Source of the DNA: Paraconiothyrium sp. Pb-2020
Taxonomy: Eukaryota > Ascomycota > Dothideomycetes > Pleosporales > Didymosphaeriaceae
Direction of reading: 5' to 3'
DNA: 64,000 nucleotides
Assembly (NCBI GenBank): GCA_022419385.1
Contig: JAJUBI010000008.1
Location: 1,116,001 to 1,180,000, forward strand
Under the pieces are notes generated by a model. The model did no database searches. It was not told where the DNA came from and saw nothing but the letters and a program-made list of their open reading frames with translations. Below, piece by piece: positions 33,155 to 43,815 of this stretch; the stretch's first letter is position 1; every line of letters starts with the position of its first letter. The position numbers and the translations under genes are program-made.

Positions 33155-33759
33155 CGTGCCCACCTTATGCCAGGTTGCACTATATGGAAAAAGGAAACAC
33201 CGTTGTGTTAGACACGAATTGACGACACAAAATGTTATGACCGGAAAAAGGCGCATTGCCTACTGCACGCCCCTAGTCTCTGGCAAAACCAACCAAGTAA
33301 CAGGTCAAGCCTTAAGGACCAATAACTTCATATTGAGAATTTGAAAGCACATGTACCTGCCTCTTCGGGTCCGCATGTCTTAGCTACGGATTGGTATCTT
33401 GTGCGAGGAAGCGTAGTCTATTGGGGGCACTAGTCGAATCACTAGACAGCCACAACCCAGCTCTTCGACCGTTGTTTGAGACCTACCAGCTTTATAGCGC
33501 TGGTGCATACCAGCCGTAAAGAAGCGCTGTTCCTCTTTAGATGCAGTATAGCTACTATAGGATACCTTCACCGTCAATGAGGTATGATCGTCCCAGATGC
33601 TAACCTGCATCGCACTTCCGTGTACCTGGGTGAACCTCATGGCACACCATCGGCTTTCTCTGTGGCATTTACCCCAGTTATAAAGCATCATCAGTACCTA
33701 CCGTACCTGTTTCCCTCGCACAGCTTCACCAACACGACACCACTTAAAAAACTGCCGCT
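33155..33759. other. Intergenic, MFS 3' flank and GH25 promoter
   Basis: A minus-strand frame of 103 codons starting with ATG (33691-33380) is present but has no family signal; I do not call it. The TATA-like or TC-rich signals are weak. Confidence 0.4.
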
Positions 33760-34440
33760 ATGAAGTACCTTGACTATATTCCCGTCCTCTTCTCCCTCTC
33801 CAGCAGAGGTACCCTCAATACTCGGACCATCCAAGGCCTAGACATCTCGCACCAGCAGAACAACCCCAACCTTACCGAAGCTCACGGCGTCGGCCTCTCC
33901 TTCGTCTACATCAAAGCAACCGAAGGCCCCACCTATACTGACCCAAAGTTCGCCGAGCACTACGGCGAAGCAACAAACGCTTCCTTCTTGCGCGGCGGCT
34001 ATCACGTCGCCCGCACCGACGTATCTGACGGCGCTACACAGGCCCAGTTCTTCGTATCCAACGGCGGCGGATGGACTGCCGATAACATGACCCTCCCGGG
34101 CCTCCTCTCCATAGGGATGGATAGCGACTGTGCCGGCCTCACGCCCAACCAGACGCAAGACTGGATCAAGAGCTTTGTAGACACGTATGAGGGGGCGACG
34201 AAGCGCACCCCGGTGATTGGGACGCGAAATGAGTGGTGGGTGGAATGTACGGGGAACACGCATGATTTCAATGATAAAAGTGCGCTCCTGTTGGCGAATT
34301 GGGGGGATAGCGTGGGCATGCTACCGGGCGGGTGGCAGTTTGCGACGATTTGGCAGTACAAGGAAGGGGGCGCTTGGGGTGGGAATAGTAACATTTTTAG
34401 TGGAGATGCGGGGGCGTTGAGGAAGTTGGTGGATGGGTGA
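33760..34440 (+). CDS. GH25 lysozyme-like protein lacking the catalytic D-x-E pair
   Basis: GH25 muramidases cut bacterial peptidoglycan. Single exon, 226 aa. The (beta/alpha)5 barrel is recognisable: IQGLDISHQQ (Asp28 kept), FVYIKATEGPTYTDPKF (Glu55 kept), RGGYHVARTD, AQFFVSNGGGWTADNMTLPG, EWWVECTGNT, LLANWGD, GGWQFATIWQYKEGGAWGG. In active members the strand after LPG reads L-D-x-E, carrying the catalytic Asp/Glu. Here it reads L-S117-I-G119 (codons tcc ata ggg at 34108-34116). Two substitutions in the same motif, with the rest of the fold intact and the frame open, point to loss or change of catalysis rather than random decay. The N-terminus MKYLDYIPVLFSLSS is only weakly signal-peptide-like. 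It may be a binding protein, a dying gene, or an enzyme using another residue. Confidence 0.85.
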   Translation: MKYLDYIPVLFSLSSRGTLNTRTIQGLDISHQQNNPNLTEAHGVGLSFVYIKATEGPTYTDPKFAEHYGEATNASFLRGGYHVARTDVSDGATQAQFFVSNGGGWTADNMTLPGLLSIGMDSDCAGLTPNQTQDWIKSFVDTYEGATKRTPVIGTRNEWWVECTGNTHDFNDKSALLLANWGDSVGMLPGGWQFATIWQYKEGGAWGGNSNIFSGDAGALRKLVDG

Positions 34441-34944
34441 GCATCGGGTGAGTGGCGCTATGACTCTTAGTTTTCTAGTGATGGTCATATTGGGAAACTG
34501 AGCGAGCCTTTTGCGTCTGATCGAGGAGTTCTTTGACGTAGCCAGCCAGAATGAAAGTGGCTCACCCGTCAATACAAGTGATAGAAGATGGTTTGGCAAC
34601 CAATCCACAGGGTGATATTGAATTCTGGTTGACATGCATCGCTTATATGACAATTTGGGGAGGCTCATTGGCAAACGGACTGGGTTCCAACTGCCAGCCG
34701 TGGCTCGCAACGCCCACCCGCTACCAGAAGTAGACCACACTTTCGGGTTGCGTGTGATTCCGCCAGGACTCATCTTCTCATCTTTTTCGCGAGACTACTC
34801 ATCAAGTCTGATGTTGCAGCGAGGAAAAGCCCGTTGCGTTATCTCCCTCGTAACGAATTGGTGGTGCACCTCTCCATATCTATCTGTCGATCTCAGTCCT
34901 CGACGTCAACGAACCTTGCTGTCATCGAAAAGTGTCGAAGGACT
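34441..34944. other. Intergenic, nothing recognised
   Basis: 500 bp between two plus-strand genes; no supported frame. Confidence 0.45.
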
Positions 34945-35679
34945 ATGCCGTGTCAAGATAGATGGCAGCGCGAGCACTCCTCTGCATACACTTTACTGTG
35001 AGTGAAACCGCATGGCGGATCCAAGATACCGCTTATTGACAGTACAAGCACGAAGCGTAATGCGGAAAAATCACTCTTTTTGCGTCTGCCTGTCGAGCTG
35101 AGGCTGGATATATACGAAATTGCCATCGACAAATGCGATTGGGAGATTGACAATGTAAAAAGTCCTACAGGTGCTCCCGATTCTTGCAGGGTCTCGAACA
35201 CACTCAAAGACGCGTTCAGTCTCGCTCGTGTTTGCCGCCAAATATACACGGAGAGCAAGTGCCTCGTCGCAAAGCGGAGTGCTACCTTCGCCCAGCCCGG
35301 CCCGCATCAATGGCTGCCTAGCTGGCTGTGGACCACAACAATTACAAGGCGCGAGAATATAACCTCAGTTTTGTTTCGCATTGATGCGGGAAAAAGCGTA
35401 AGAGGGTGGTATCTTCCAGACCTGAAGTGGGACCTCCGCTTTTTGGATAAGCTTACCAATCTGAAGCATATACATGCATACATCCGATGTTCTGTGGGCT
35501 CTGACGACTGGTTCCAAGAGAATCGTGGCTTGAAGCATGAAATAGTAATCAAGGACGTCAGAGAAATGCTCACGGTGATAAAGGCAGCATGGGGACATAT
35601 CAGAGTCCAGATAAGCGTCGAGAAGGACTTTGAAGCTCCGCCACACTCTATCATCACCACCGAGCACCTTTGGCTTTGA
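34945..35679 (+). CDS. F-box-like (LPxELRxxIYE) protein
   Basis: Exons 34945-34997 and 35043-35679, 45-nt intron (gtgagt...gacag) joining at phase 2, 229 aa. The N-terminal motif SLFLRLPVELRLDIYEIAI is the F-box-like/2EXR signature of large fungal families; downstream are LARVCRQIYTESKCLV, a WL-W-TTTITRRENITSVLF block and LTNLKHIHAYI. No membrane segments. Most such proteins are predicted substrate adaptors of SCF ligases or have no known role. The short first exon MPCQDRWQREHSSAYTLL is chosen because it gives an in-frame ATG and a good donor; the main exon itself has no ATG before the motif. A broken relative lies at 21861-22390. Confidence 0.65.
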
Positions 35680-35793
35680 CATCGTTCCAAAACATTGAAA
35701 GCCTGGATCCTGAAACTGCATATGGGGATTACTTCACTGTCGACGCTGCATCTTCAGTTGCTCTTCGGAACGCCCTTGTGAGTTCCCTTCACG

Positions 35794-37183
35794 TCAGTAC
35801 ATCACTACCGCCAACCTCCTGTTCTTGCTCGCTACATCCGGTGTCCCCGATCCGCCTAAGATGTACGCCCTTTCTTGTCTGACGACACTGTTCAAATAAT
35901 CAATAGCCGCCTGATTCGGACCACCATTCCAGTTCCCGACCGTAGTGTCCGTCGCACGCTCACCATTGGGCTTGTTTCGTATTGCTGCTTCTGGAGCGCC
36001 AGATACAACATCCTCTGTGAAGCCGTTGACGATGTTGCTTCCATCGGTCGAAGCGATGGTCGCTGCACCGTCGCAGCCTTGTTGGAGCGAGATGTCTCCA
36101 TGTGCGCCATGGTCGTCTGCAGCTTCAAGCTGGAACTCTACCCAGGTTGCAGGCAGTTCAGTTCCACGTTGAAGACGGCCCTTGAAGGTGTTAGGCAGGG
36201 ACACGAACTGCGTCTCGGTGGGCTGCAACTTGGTCGAGGTGAGAGGGTGGTCGAAGTTTGCGCCTGCCGTTCCGTCACCGTTCCAGTAGTTGTCGTAGAA
36301 GAAGTACTCGCACTCTTTCTGAGATGCATTGGTCAGGATTATACCTGGCCCGCCGTCATCGGCCGATGCAATCGATATGGGTTCTTCGTACGCTGCGATC
36401 ATCACATTTTCGGAAGCATCCCTAGTGTACGAAGAGAATAAGCGAATGTATTGACGACATCTATCTACGAGCTATTGCGCTTACCGCGGCGTGCAATCAT
36501 CGTCGTTATAACAGATGAGAATGTCAGTGCTACCTTCGGCAGCGGAGCTCTGTTCAATTTTAGCATTTAGACCTAGGAGGACCGGGCCGATTGGAGTGAC
36601 TTACTTGAGCGTTATCGTTGGCATTACCAGGACTTCCACCCCAGGCACCAACACCAATGTATGTTTTTCCGTCGGCAAACGACCTAATAAATTCTTCCAA
36701 CTTCGGGAAATCCTTGGGTGCATCGATCCTTCTCACGACTCCCTCATTAACGTGTACACACTGGCTCAAACTACATGACCTTGATTAGCAAAGACCAACA
36801 GACCCATCAAGCGAGGCCGCTCACTTATCCTTAACCCCCTGATCAGCCCGATTCCAAGCATTATTCAAATTCTGCATGAATCTAGGGTCGCCCTTGCGGG
36901 TCCAGTCCTTTCCAACTTGCTGGACGACGAGGTTACCACCAGCTCCGCAAATGTTGGACAGGTCGATGAAGTCGTTGCCACCAAATCCGTTCTTGGTAAG
37001 TTCGGCTTGCTCGCCGATGCACCCATCGTGGATGGCGATGATCGCACCGGATGTACCATCTGGAGCTTCTACAGTGGATTCGCCATTGGCTGGGACGTTG
37101 ATGTCCTGGTTGTTGTTCCAGCCGTGGACCTGGAAGAGTTGCTCGTGGCCTGACATGTTACGGATGAAAATGGTGTGCGACAT
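35794..37183 (-). CDS. Two-domain protein of unknown function
   Basis: Four exons on the minus strand, 37183-36825, 36770-36605, 36549-36485 and 36421-35794, introns 54, 55 and 63 nt, all phases agree, 405 aa. No signal peptide (MSHTIFIRNMSGHEQLFQ). N-terminal domain: QDINVPANGESTVEAPDGTS, AIIAIHDGCIGEQAELTKNG, FIDLSNICGAGGNLVVQQVG. Central link: TYIGVGAWGGSPGNANDNAQ, then an acidic ILICYNDDDCTP. C-terminal domain: GPGIILTNASQKECEYFFYD, FKGRLQRGTELPATWVEFQL, DISLQQGCDGAATIASTDGS, ending in ASKNRRLAV. The text HDGCIGEQAEL in the first and QGCDGAATI in the second occupy the same relative place, so the protein may be an internal duplication of one beta-rich, thaumatin-like fold; that is inference. 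I do not recognise a named family. It lies between hydrolase genes GH25 and GH128. Confidence 0.8.
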
Positions 37184-38308
37184 ATTGGTCCGATAACTCT
37201 AATGGGATTGGAATTTAATGATGTTGATGAATTTATTTGCGCTGCAGGAGCTCTGGTGATATTGACTATCTAGATGTTGCTCAATCTCTCTACTTATACA
37301 TGTCGCATCCCAACTATCTTCGATGTTTCTCGTTCCTCGCATGTACTTCTCCTTTGCACGGCACTGTAAGCACGTGAGAAATTGAACGCCGGGCGTAGTT
37401 CTTCAGCTGAGCTGGCTGAGCTGTGGCTTGATGATTCACACTTTCACGGCGGTGTACAGCGTAAGCTGAGCGTTAGAATTGTACTCGATCCTTACAAGAA
37501 CCGGTCTACACTAATGGAGTAGGTAAAATTAGGCAAATACGAATTTTCTCACGCGGTTACGATCAGTGAGATGCCAAATTTTGTCTCGGGATATTGCCGC
37601 ATCTTCGCGATCTTCAAGAATTGTGAACATCTCTTTCCTACGAACTTATTGCTCGATAAGTTTTGTTTAAATTATTGTACGTCCAATGAACTCATGTCCT
37701 CCATCCGTGCGATCCTACCATACCTTCGTATGTGGCCACCAGTAAGCGAAAGTATCCCTGCCTCCCAAAAAGCCCGCCTTGTTTCTAGCGAGGTTTCTAA
37801 CTGTGTCTAGGAAGTGCGAAAAGGGATTTTCCCAGCCTCAAAACGACATCTTGTGATGTTCACATAGCCGCTTCGGCCTTCCACGTGGGCGGTGTCACAA
37901 TCGCCCGGTACAGTCAGCCAATGGGTCAAGCGCTTTACAAGCCACATTATACTACCTCCGAGTATTCACGTGTACGAAACAATCATACAACTTACGGTAG
38001 TAGTGCTAGCGATATACAAGCCTACAGACTTGCGGTATAGCCTGGTTTGAGGCCATTGTGGAACTCAGCTCGCGGCTGACGACCCATGGTTTCAGGAACT
38101 CCGGACCCTTACCGTCGATTCCTACAATCTCAGGTACAGCAATGCGATGTGCAAGCCTATATAAGCTCGTATACAAGCTCAGGTTGACTGCATCGTTGTC
38201 GCGCAACACACCTCGAACATCCATTCTACCTTATCCGGTACCGCGCCCTTCAACATCGAGCTCCTCTATAGACAGTGCTTCTACAATATCTTTTAAAAAA
38301 GTGTCATA
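37184..38308. other. Intergenic, divergent promoter of the two-domain and GH128 genes
   Basis: 1.1 kb, no gene recognised. AT-richer stretch at about 37500-37690. Pyrimidine-rich leader just before the GH128 start. Confidence 0.45.
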
Positions 38309-39103
38309 ATGGTCATCAAGAAGCGATCTCTCCTCTGGGACTGGACCAACACCAACAACCTCCCCGACAGAATGGATATCGTCAAGTTCGATGGTCCTAT
38401 CTCCTCGGTCTCCAACTGGAATGCATGGGTGCCACCAGAGCTTAATGGTCGTGCTCCCTTCCGTCCCATGATCCATCTTGAGCGCGAACTCAATGGCAAC
38501 GAATGGCAGTGGATTCAGGACTCTGACCAACCCATCATCCACTTCTTCAACGAGCCGGAGAGGAATGGCATTAGCCCGCAGAAGGCGGCTGATTATTGGC
38601 ACAATCAGGTAATAGCTCTCCTCTTTGATACGGCACTACGTGTAATACTGATCGGTGGACAGGTGATTCCTGCTCTTCGTAACGACCGGCACAAGCAACT
38701 TGTCTCACCCTCTTGCGCTTCCGATCCTATAGGACAACAGTGGATCCAGGATTTCATGGACCTTGTGCAGGATGCTCGCCCGGATTACCTTGGCGTCCAC
38801 TGGTATGGCATCGAGGCATCGGAATGCCAGCAATTCATCTCTTCGATGCACGACAAGTTTAGCTTGCCGTTAATTGTGTCGGAGATCGCTAGCATAGACA
38901 GGAATTACGACAGCGTACACGCTTTCACGCGGGACATGTGCAACTGGATGGATGGAGTTGATTGGATCTTTGAGTACGCTTTCTTTGGCTGTATGCAGAA
39001 TATGCCGGATGATTTCGTAAGTCCTGCAGCCCGATTGATGGATGAGAATGGGAACTTCACGGATCTGATGTGGAAGTACATGAGCGATCAGCCAATGTCC
39101 TAA
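38309..39103 (+). CDS. GH128 glycoside hydrolase (Asl1-like beta-1,3-glucanase), no signal peptide
   Basis: GH128 enzymes hydrolyse beta-1,3-glucan. Exons 38309-38608 and 38663-39103, 54-nt GT-AG intron in phase 0, 246 aa. The family opening KRSLLWDWTNTNN is at residue 4; the acid/base Glu lies in IIHFFNEPERNG and the nucleophile Glu in LIVSEIASID; VHWYG and WIFEYAFFG complete the barrel. No secretion signal, so it is probably cytosolic, like many fungal Asl1 proteins. Oddity: the intron has length divisible by three and no stop, so retention would add 18 hydrophobic residues (VIALLFDTALRVILIGGQ) without breaking the frame. Confidence 0.9.
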   Translation: MVIKKRSLLWDWTNTNNLPDRMDIVKFDGPISSVSNWNAWVPPELNGRAPFRPMIHLERELNGNEWQWIQDSDQPIIHFFNEPERNGISPQKAADYWHNQVIALLFDTALRVILIGGQVIPALRNDRHKQLVSPSCASDPIGQQWIQDFMDLVQDARPDYLGVHWYGIEASECQQFISSMHDKFSLPLIVSEIASIDRNYDSVHAFTRDMCNWMDGVDWIFEYAFFGCMQNMPDDFVSPAARLMDENGNFTDLMWKYMSDQPMS

Positions 39104-39560
39104 TGAGGGAAGCGCAGCTCGTTGTGGGAGATGAGTACCTAATGGAATTTCGGTCCAATTTCACATTCACATCTCTTCTCTGTCGCATCTTGCAATAGTC
39201 CTCATATATCAATCTTGTCTAGAGAATCATCGCATACGTGGAGCGAGCTCTACTGTCATCCTCATATTGTTGTTTGCTCATGCATGGTCATACGCGCTCG
39301 GTGTAAACATTCCCCGCAACGCGATGGTCAGGCGAAGATCATATGGAGGCTTGGGACTCCATTAGTACTAAAATGATTTGAGACATTTCTCGTGCAATTG
39401 GTGGTCGTCTTGGGCTAGCTTCGTCCGAGCGGCAAGAGCATTCGGTACTTCGAAGACCCTAACCCTCTCCGAAAGTCGGATTATGGTTGCGGATAACAAC
39501 ATCCGACATCGCAAACCTCTGATCATTCACCTTGCCACGAACTTATACAATCATCGCAGG
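39104..39560. other. Intergenic, monooxygenase promoter
   Basis: The monooxygenase frame is open back to 39378 but the conserved start is 39561. Nothing else recognised. Confidence 0.45.
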
Positions 39561-40907
39561 ATGCCTTTCTTGAGCTCACAGCCAAAGATCCTCGTTGCTG
39601 GAGCTGGCATTGGCGGCCTTACCGCGGCGCTATCATTGCACGCGGCTGGATTCACGGACATCCACATTTTCGAAGCATCGTCAACTCTTACTACACTGGG
39701 TGTAGGCATCAATGTTCAGCCTTCAGCAGTACTCATACTCCGGAATCTTGGTCTGTTGGAAGCCCTTGAAAAGACGGGAATCGAAACCCAGGAATTGAAC
39801 TTCTACAACCGACATGGCGACTCGATCCGCAGCGAGAAAAGAGGCAAGCACGCGGGTTATGCAGTGCCTCAATTTTCAATTCATAGAGGCGAGTTCCAGA
39901 TGTTGCTCTTGAGTGCTGTAAAGGAGCGGCTGGGCGCGGACACTGTGCACTTGAACCACGCCTTGGCCGGATTCTCGCAAGATTCAAGATCCATTACTGC
40001 GCAATTCTCTCAAAGGCAGGATGGTGCCCCAGTGGAGCTCGTTAGTATATCCGGTGAGGTACTGATAGCAGCTGACGGAATCAACTCGACCGCAAGGAGG
40101 GTATTGTACCCTAAAGAGGGTCCTCCACGATTTTCAGGTCGCATGCTTTGGCGTGGATGTATCGAACGTGAACCTTATCTGACTGGCGCATCAATGGTGT
40201 GGGCAGGACATGCAGATCAGAAGTTCATTGCATACCCTATCTCTCAGAGGTCAGCGGGAAAGGGAAAGAGTCTGGTAAATTGGATCGCGGAGCTGCGCAT
40301 ACGAGGCAAAGACGACAAGGATTTGACGCCACCAAAGACGGATTGGACGAAAGCCGTCGACAAGAGCATCTTCGAGGGGCCCTTCGAGACATGGAAGTGC
40401 GGAGGACTGGAAATGAAGAATCTGATTGATGAGACAGAGAAGGTCTTCGAATTTCCCATGTCAGACCGTGATCCAGTAGACCAATGGTCATTTGGTCGGC
40501 TGACGCTTCTCGGGGATGCTGCGCACGCGATGTACCCGATTGGTTCGAATGGCGCGTCTCAAGCGATCATTGACGCCGAAACACTGGCCAAGCATCTAAA
40601 GACGACCACCGACGACGTGACTGCAGCTCTGAAAGCATACGAGGTAGAAAGATTGCCGCCTACAGCGCAAATCGTCATGGCGAATCGTGCAAATGGACCG
40701 GATCATGTATTGCAGATGGCGGAAGAAAGAGCACCGGATGGTTTCACCAACATCTACGACATCATCCCAAAAGATGAATTGGAAGAAATTGGGGCAGTCT
40801 ACAAGAAAGTTGCCGGATTCGATATGGAGAACGTTAACGCCAAGGCGAAAGCAACAGAAGAGGAGAGCAGCAGGTTGAGTTTGACAAGCCCTAAGGACTG
40901 GATATAA
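39561..40907 (+). CDS. FAD-dependent monooxygenase (salicylate-hydroxylase-like)
   Basis: Class A flavoprotein hydroxylase using NAD(P)H, usually acting on aromatic or polyketide rings. Single exon, 448 aa from MPFLSSQPKILVAGAGIGGL. Visible: GxGxxG Rossmann motif at residues 13-18, IFEAS after strand 2 (Glu binds FAD ribose), IHRGEFQMLL (Arg contact), IAADGINSTAR (DG motif), LTLLGDAAHAMYPIGSNGAS (GD motif) and a C-terminal helix. The ATG at 39561 sits seven codons before the first beta strand, as is normal. It lies next to a P450, which fits a secondary-metabolite or catabolic cluster. Substrate cannot be read. Confidence 0.9.
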   Translation: MPFLSSQPKILVAGAGIGGLTAALSLHAAGFTDIHIFEASSTLTTLGVGINVQPSAVLILRNLGLLEALEKTGIETQELNFYNRHGDSIRSEKRGKHAGYAVPQFSIHRGEFQMLLLSAVKERLGADTVHLNHALAGFSQDSRSITAQFSQRQDGAPVELVSISGEVLIAADGINSTARRVLYPKEGPPRFSGRMLWRGCIEREPYLTGASMVWAGHADQKFIAYPISQRSAGKGKSLVNWIAELRIRGKDDKDLTPPKTDWTKAVDKSIFEGPFETWKCGGLEMKNLIDETEKVFEFPMSDRDPVDQWSFGRLTLLGDAAHAMYPIGSNGASQAIIDAETLAKHLKTTTDDVTAALKAYEVERLPPTAQIVMANRANGPDHVLQMAEERAPDGFTNIYDIIPKDELEEIGAVYKKVAGFDMENVNAKAKATEEESSRLSLTSPKDWI

Positions 40908-41108
40908 CTAGTCCGTCTACATTTGCTTCCATTTCCTTATTCAAAATTATTAGAACCAAAAAGCTTCCAATAGCCAGCCAACAGCCGGCATTGAAAACAT
41001 TGCCAAATGATTCCCTCTCCAGACCTGTCGTGTACGTTTGCATACTTTCGCCTGACAATACTTAAAGGACAGAAATCGAATAAGGAAGTTAGTGTTTGCA
41101 ACCCTATG

Positions 41109-41830
41109 CTACTTAGTCGGGTCCTGGTCGTCAGTCCCCGGCCTCCGAGCAGCAAAGTCATTTTGACACAGCATTGTCCACAGAAGATGGCTGGCAGAGT
41201 ACGCATAATTATCTGCGTTCAAGCGAGCCAGGTCCTTGGGTATCCTGTCGTAAATATTTACAGGGCTGTGTCCTTCGTTGCTGTCAGGGTTGTTGACAAT
41301 TGAGCCCAGCACGCCTTTACGATGCTGTCCATACGTATGTATTAGTGCAGAAGAGCCATACCGCAAGTGCTCATGTTCTGGTGGCTCAGGTCAGTGTTGA
41401 TGATAATTCAATCCAGACCCCTGACGTTTTGATCGATTTGGCCTCCATCTTTGGAGCCAAAGGCGTAGTTGTCAACGCATCGGGATCGTCTATGTTACCA
41501 TGGCAGATGTCTCTTAGGCCTTCAAGCAACAAAATATCAAATTACAAGAGAGGAAGCAACTCCAGCTACTCAACACCTACCGAGACCAGTCTAAGCCTTC
41601 GCGTACATACCATAGACGTGTGGTGCTGCGTCGAAAGGAGCATTGGCCGCGCCGGATAGCATGTACTCCCGATCCGAACACAATCGGACCACATGCCGTT
41701 GTACCTGCGCCACTGCTCTGACTCTGCGTATTTGGTTGCGAGCGAGTCTGTTACTGCAAGTGGCAAAGCACGAAACGGCGATGGATGTTTAGCGCTTATG
41801 GCCAACAAATTAGGCTAGCGCCCGCACCAT
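41109..41830 (-). pseudogene. Degenerate M35-like (deuterolysin-type) metalloprotease gene
   Basis: An open frame 41366-41109 codes RYGSSALIHTYGQ, GSIVNNPDSNEG and LARLNADNYAYSASHLLW; the NADNYA-x-x-A text is the typical end of M35/Asp-zinc peptidases. Upstream pieces in other frames read LSGAANAPFDAAPHVYG and LRDICHGNIDDPDAL, and a region where the zinc helix should be reads HQNMSTCG after a frame break. No intact HExxH helix can be read. Frames change at least twice, so it is a pseudogene unless introns I cannot see repair it. Confidence 0.45.
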
Positions 41831-41928
41831 CTTGTACTCCTTCGTGCATATGTCTACGCCGCCCCCGAATCTTCTTATGAATCAACTTCTCTAATGCATC
41901 TACGGTCACAGTTTGCTTCTGCACCGGC

Positions 41929-43675
41929 ATGATGGACCTCACCAAGATCTTTGCAAGCGCGGCGCTGATCTACTTTTTGTACGTAGTATCTCGCTTGTAC
42001 CGAAACTACGTGCGAGCGAGGTCTACCGGCTTCAAGCTACGAGTCTTTCCATTGGAAATTGGTACGCCTCTATTCAGCGTCATTAGCACTCCTTTCTTGG
42101 GTCCAGTAACACGCTTTTGCCCGCAGTCCTTCGCTCGAACGTACGATCTTGGGGTGTATGGCGTCGAGTTTCGCGACAGACTTGCGAAGCGCGAGCGGGA
42201 AACGCCTGGTTACCTTGTTGTAACACCATCCAATACTTTAGAGCTGTTTGTGGAAGATGGAGAGATTGCCAATGCAATTCTCGCAAGAAGACGTGAATTC
42301 GAGCAAGATGAGGTTAGCAGAAAGATCATGAACCAATTTGGATCTTCTCTCGCTGGCAGTGTCGGCGAGGGATGGTCTCGACAACGCCGTCTCATTGCTC
42401 CCATGCTCAACGAGCGCATCATGCAAACCGTCTGGACTGAGAGTCAACACCAAACGCATCAGATGATGTCACATTTTACTGATGCTGAAGGCGGAATAAC
42501 AAATGGCACTGTCACCGGCTTACGAAAGATCGCCTTTAACATTCTCAGCACAATTGGATACGGTATGCCCACGAAGTGGAGTGCAGAAACAAGAAAGGCG
42601 GGTAAGGGCGAGAAGATGGACTTCATGGAAGCACTGCTCCACTTGGTTGATGGATTGATTTTGCTCGTCGTGTTCCCTCCCCGACTATTGAGGCAATCTT
42701 GGATGCCGACATCCTTGAGGCAGATTGGGGAGGCTTACTATCAGTTCTACGAACACAGCTCAGAAATGTTGCAGAAGGAGCGAGACGCCTTGAAGTCATC
42801 GGGCACTCTTCGTAACACCTTCCTGTCGTCACTTGCCTCTGTCAACGACAACGGAGCAGATCCGTACGAAAAGGACGGTCGACTCAACAGACCCGCTTTC
42901 ACCGAGGACCAAATCACAGGAAACTTGTATACGTTCACCCTGGCTGGTTACGATACAACCGCAAACACTATGGCATATGCCGTTGCCATGCTCGCCGCCT
43001 ATCCGAAATGGCAGGATTGGATCATAGAGGAAATTGACCGGATACACAAGGAAGTGTCGGACCCAAAGAGTTATCAACAAGTCTTGCCGAAGTTGGAGCG
43101 CTGTTTAGCACTGATGTTTGAGACGCTGTAAGTAAGCCGATTGGATTCTAATGAATTTTGCTGACTTCAGAAGCCGTATGTTCACGCCAGTAGCCCATAT
43201 TGTGCGCGAGTGTCCTGCCGAAAAGGTCGTCACTAGCCGTGGCAAAACCTACCGTATCCCTGCCAAAACACGTTGTACACTCAGCCTCGACGGCGTTGGA
43301 GCTCATAGTGACGTTTGGGGTGATGACGTCTTCGAATTCAAGCCTTCTAGGTGGAGCACCAAAGATACCAAGCCCACAGGTACCAGCAGCATCGCGCAGG
43401 TGCCGAAACTTGAAGCTGCTGGTGCCAAAGAATCATTCTTGCCGTGGTCCAGCGGTCCTCGTGCGTGCCCTGGGATGAAGATGGCACAGACGGAATTTCT
43501 TAGTGTCATCTATACCATCTTCTCAGAGTATCGAACCGAACCAGCTTTGGAGGCAGGGGAGAGCTTGGAACAGGGTCTTTCTAGGATGGCGGCAGTTGTT
43601 GCTGACTCCCAGCCTAAGCTCACTTTGCAGATGAATAGACCGAATGATCTGAAGTTGAAGTGGGTGCGAAGATAG
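41929..43675 (+). CDS. Cytochrome P450 monooxygenase
   Basis: ER-anchored heme monooxygenase. Exons 41929-43127 and 43174-43675, 46-nt intron, phase 2, 566 aa. N-terminal anchor MMDLTKIFASAALIYFLYVV; C-helix WSRQRRLIAPML; I-helix TLAGYDTTANTMAYA (A-G-x-D-T-T); K-helix E-T-L-R formed across the splice (ETL|R), followed by PVAHIVRECP; heme loop FLPWSSGPRACPGMKMAQ with Cys ligand and Trp in place of the usual Phe, a known variant. The acceptor gaag rather than the cag three bases earlier is chosen because it restores ETLRMF without an extra residue. Resembles CYP families that oxidise lipids or secondary metabolites; family number not assigned. Confidence 0.9.
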
Positions 43676-43815
43676 AGAAGACAGACGCAGTTGCGGTCAG
43701 ATACGATAATAGAAAATTGGGACTATTCATGTCGAAGCATTTGACGTCAACGATTCGAAAGGACATGAGACTATCGCGATGTAACATTGTGCCTTCCAAT
43801 AGGCCGTCACAGACT

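Noticed and set aside
33380..33691. 103-codon ATG-led minus-strand frame before the GH25-like gene
   Set aside because: Could be a small gene, but there is no family signal, repeat or splice support to call it.
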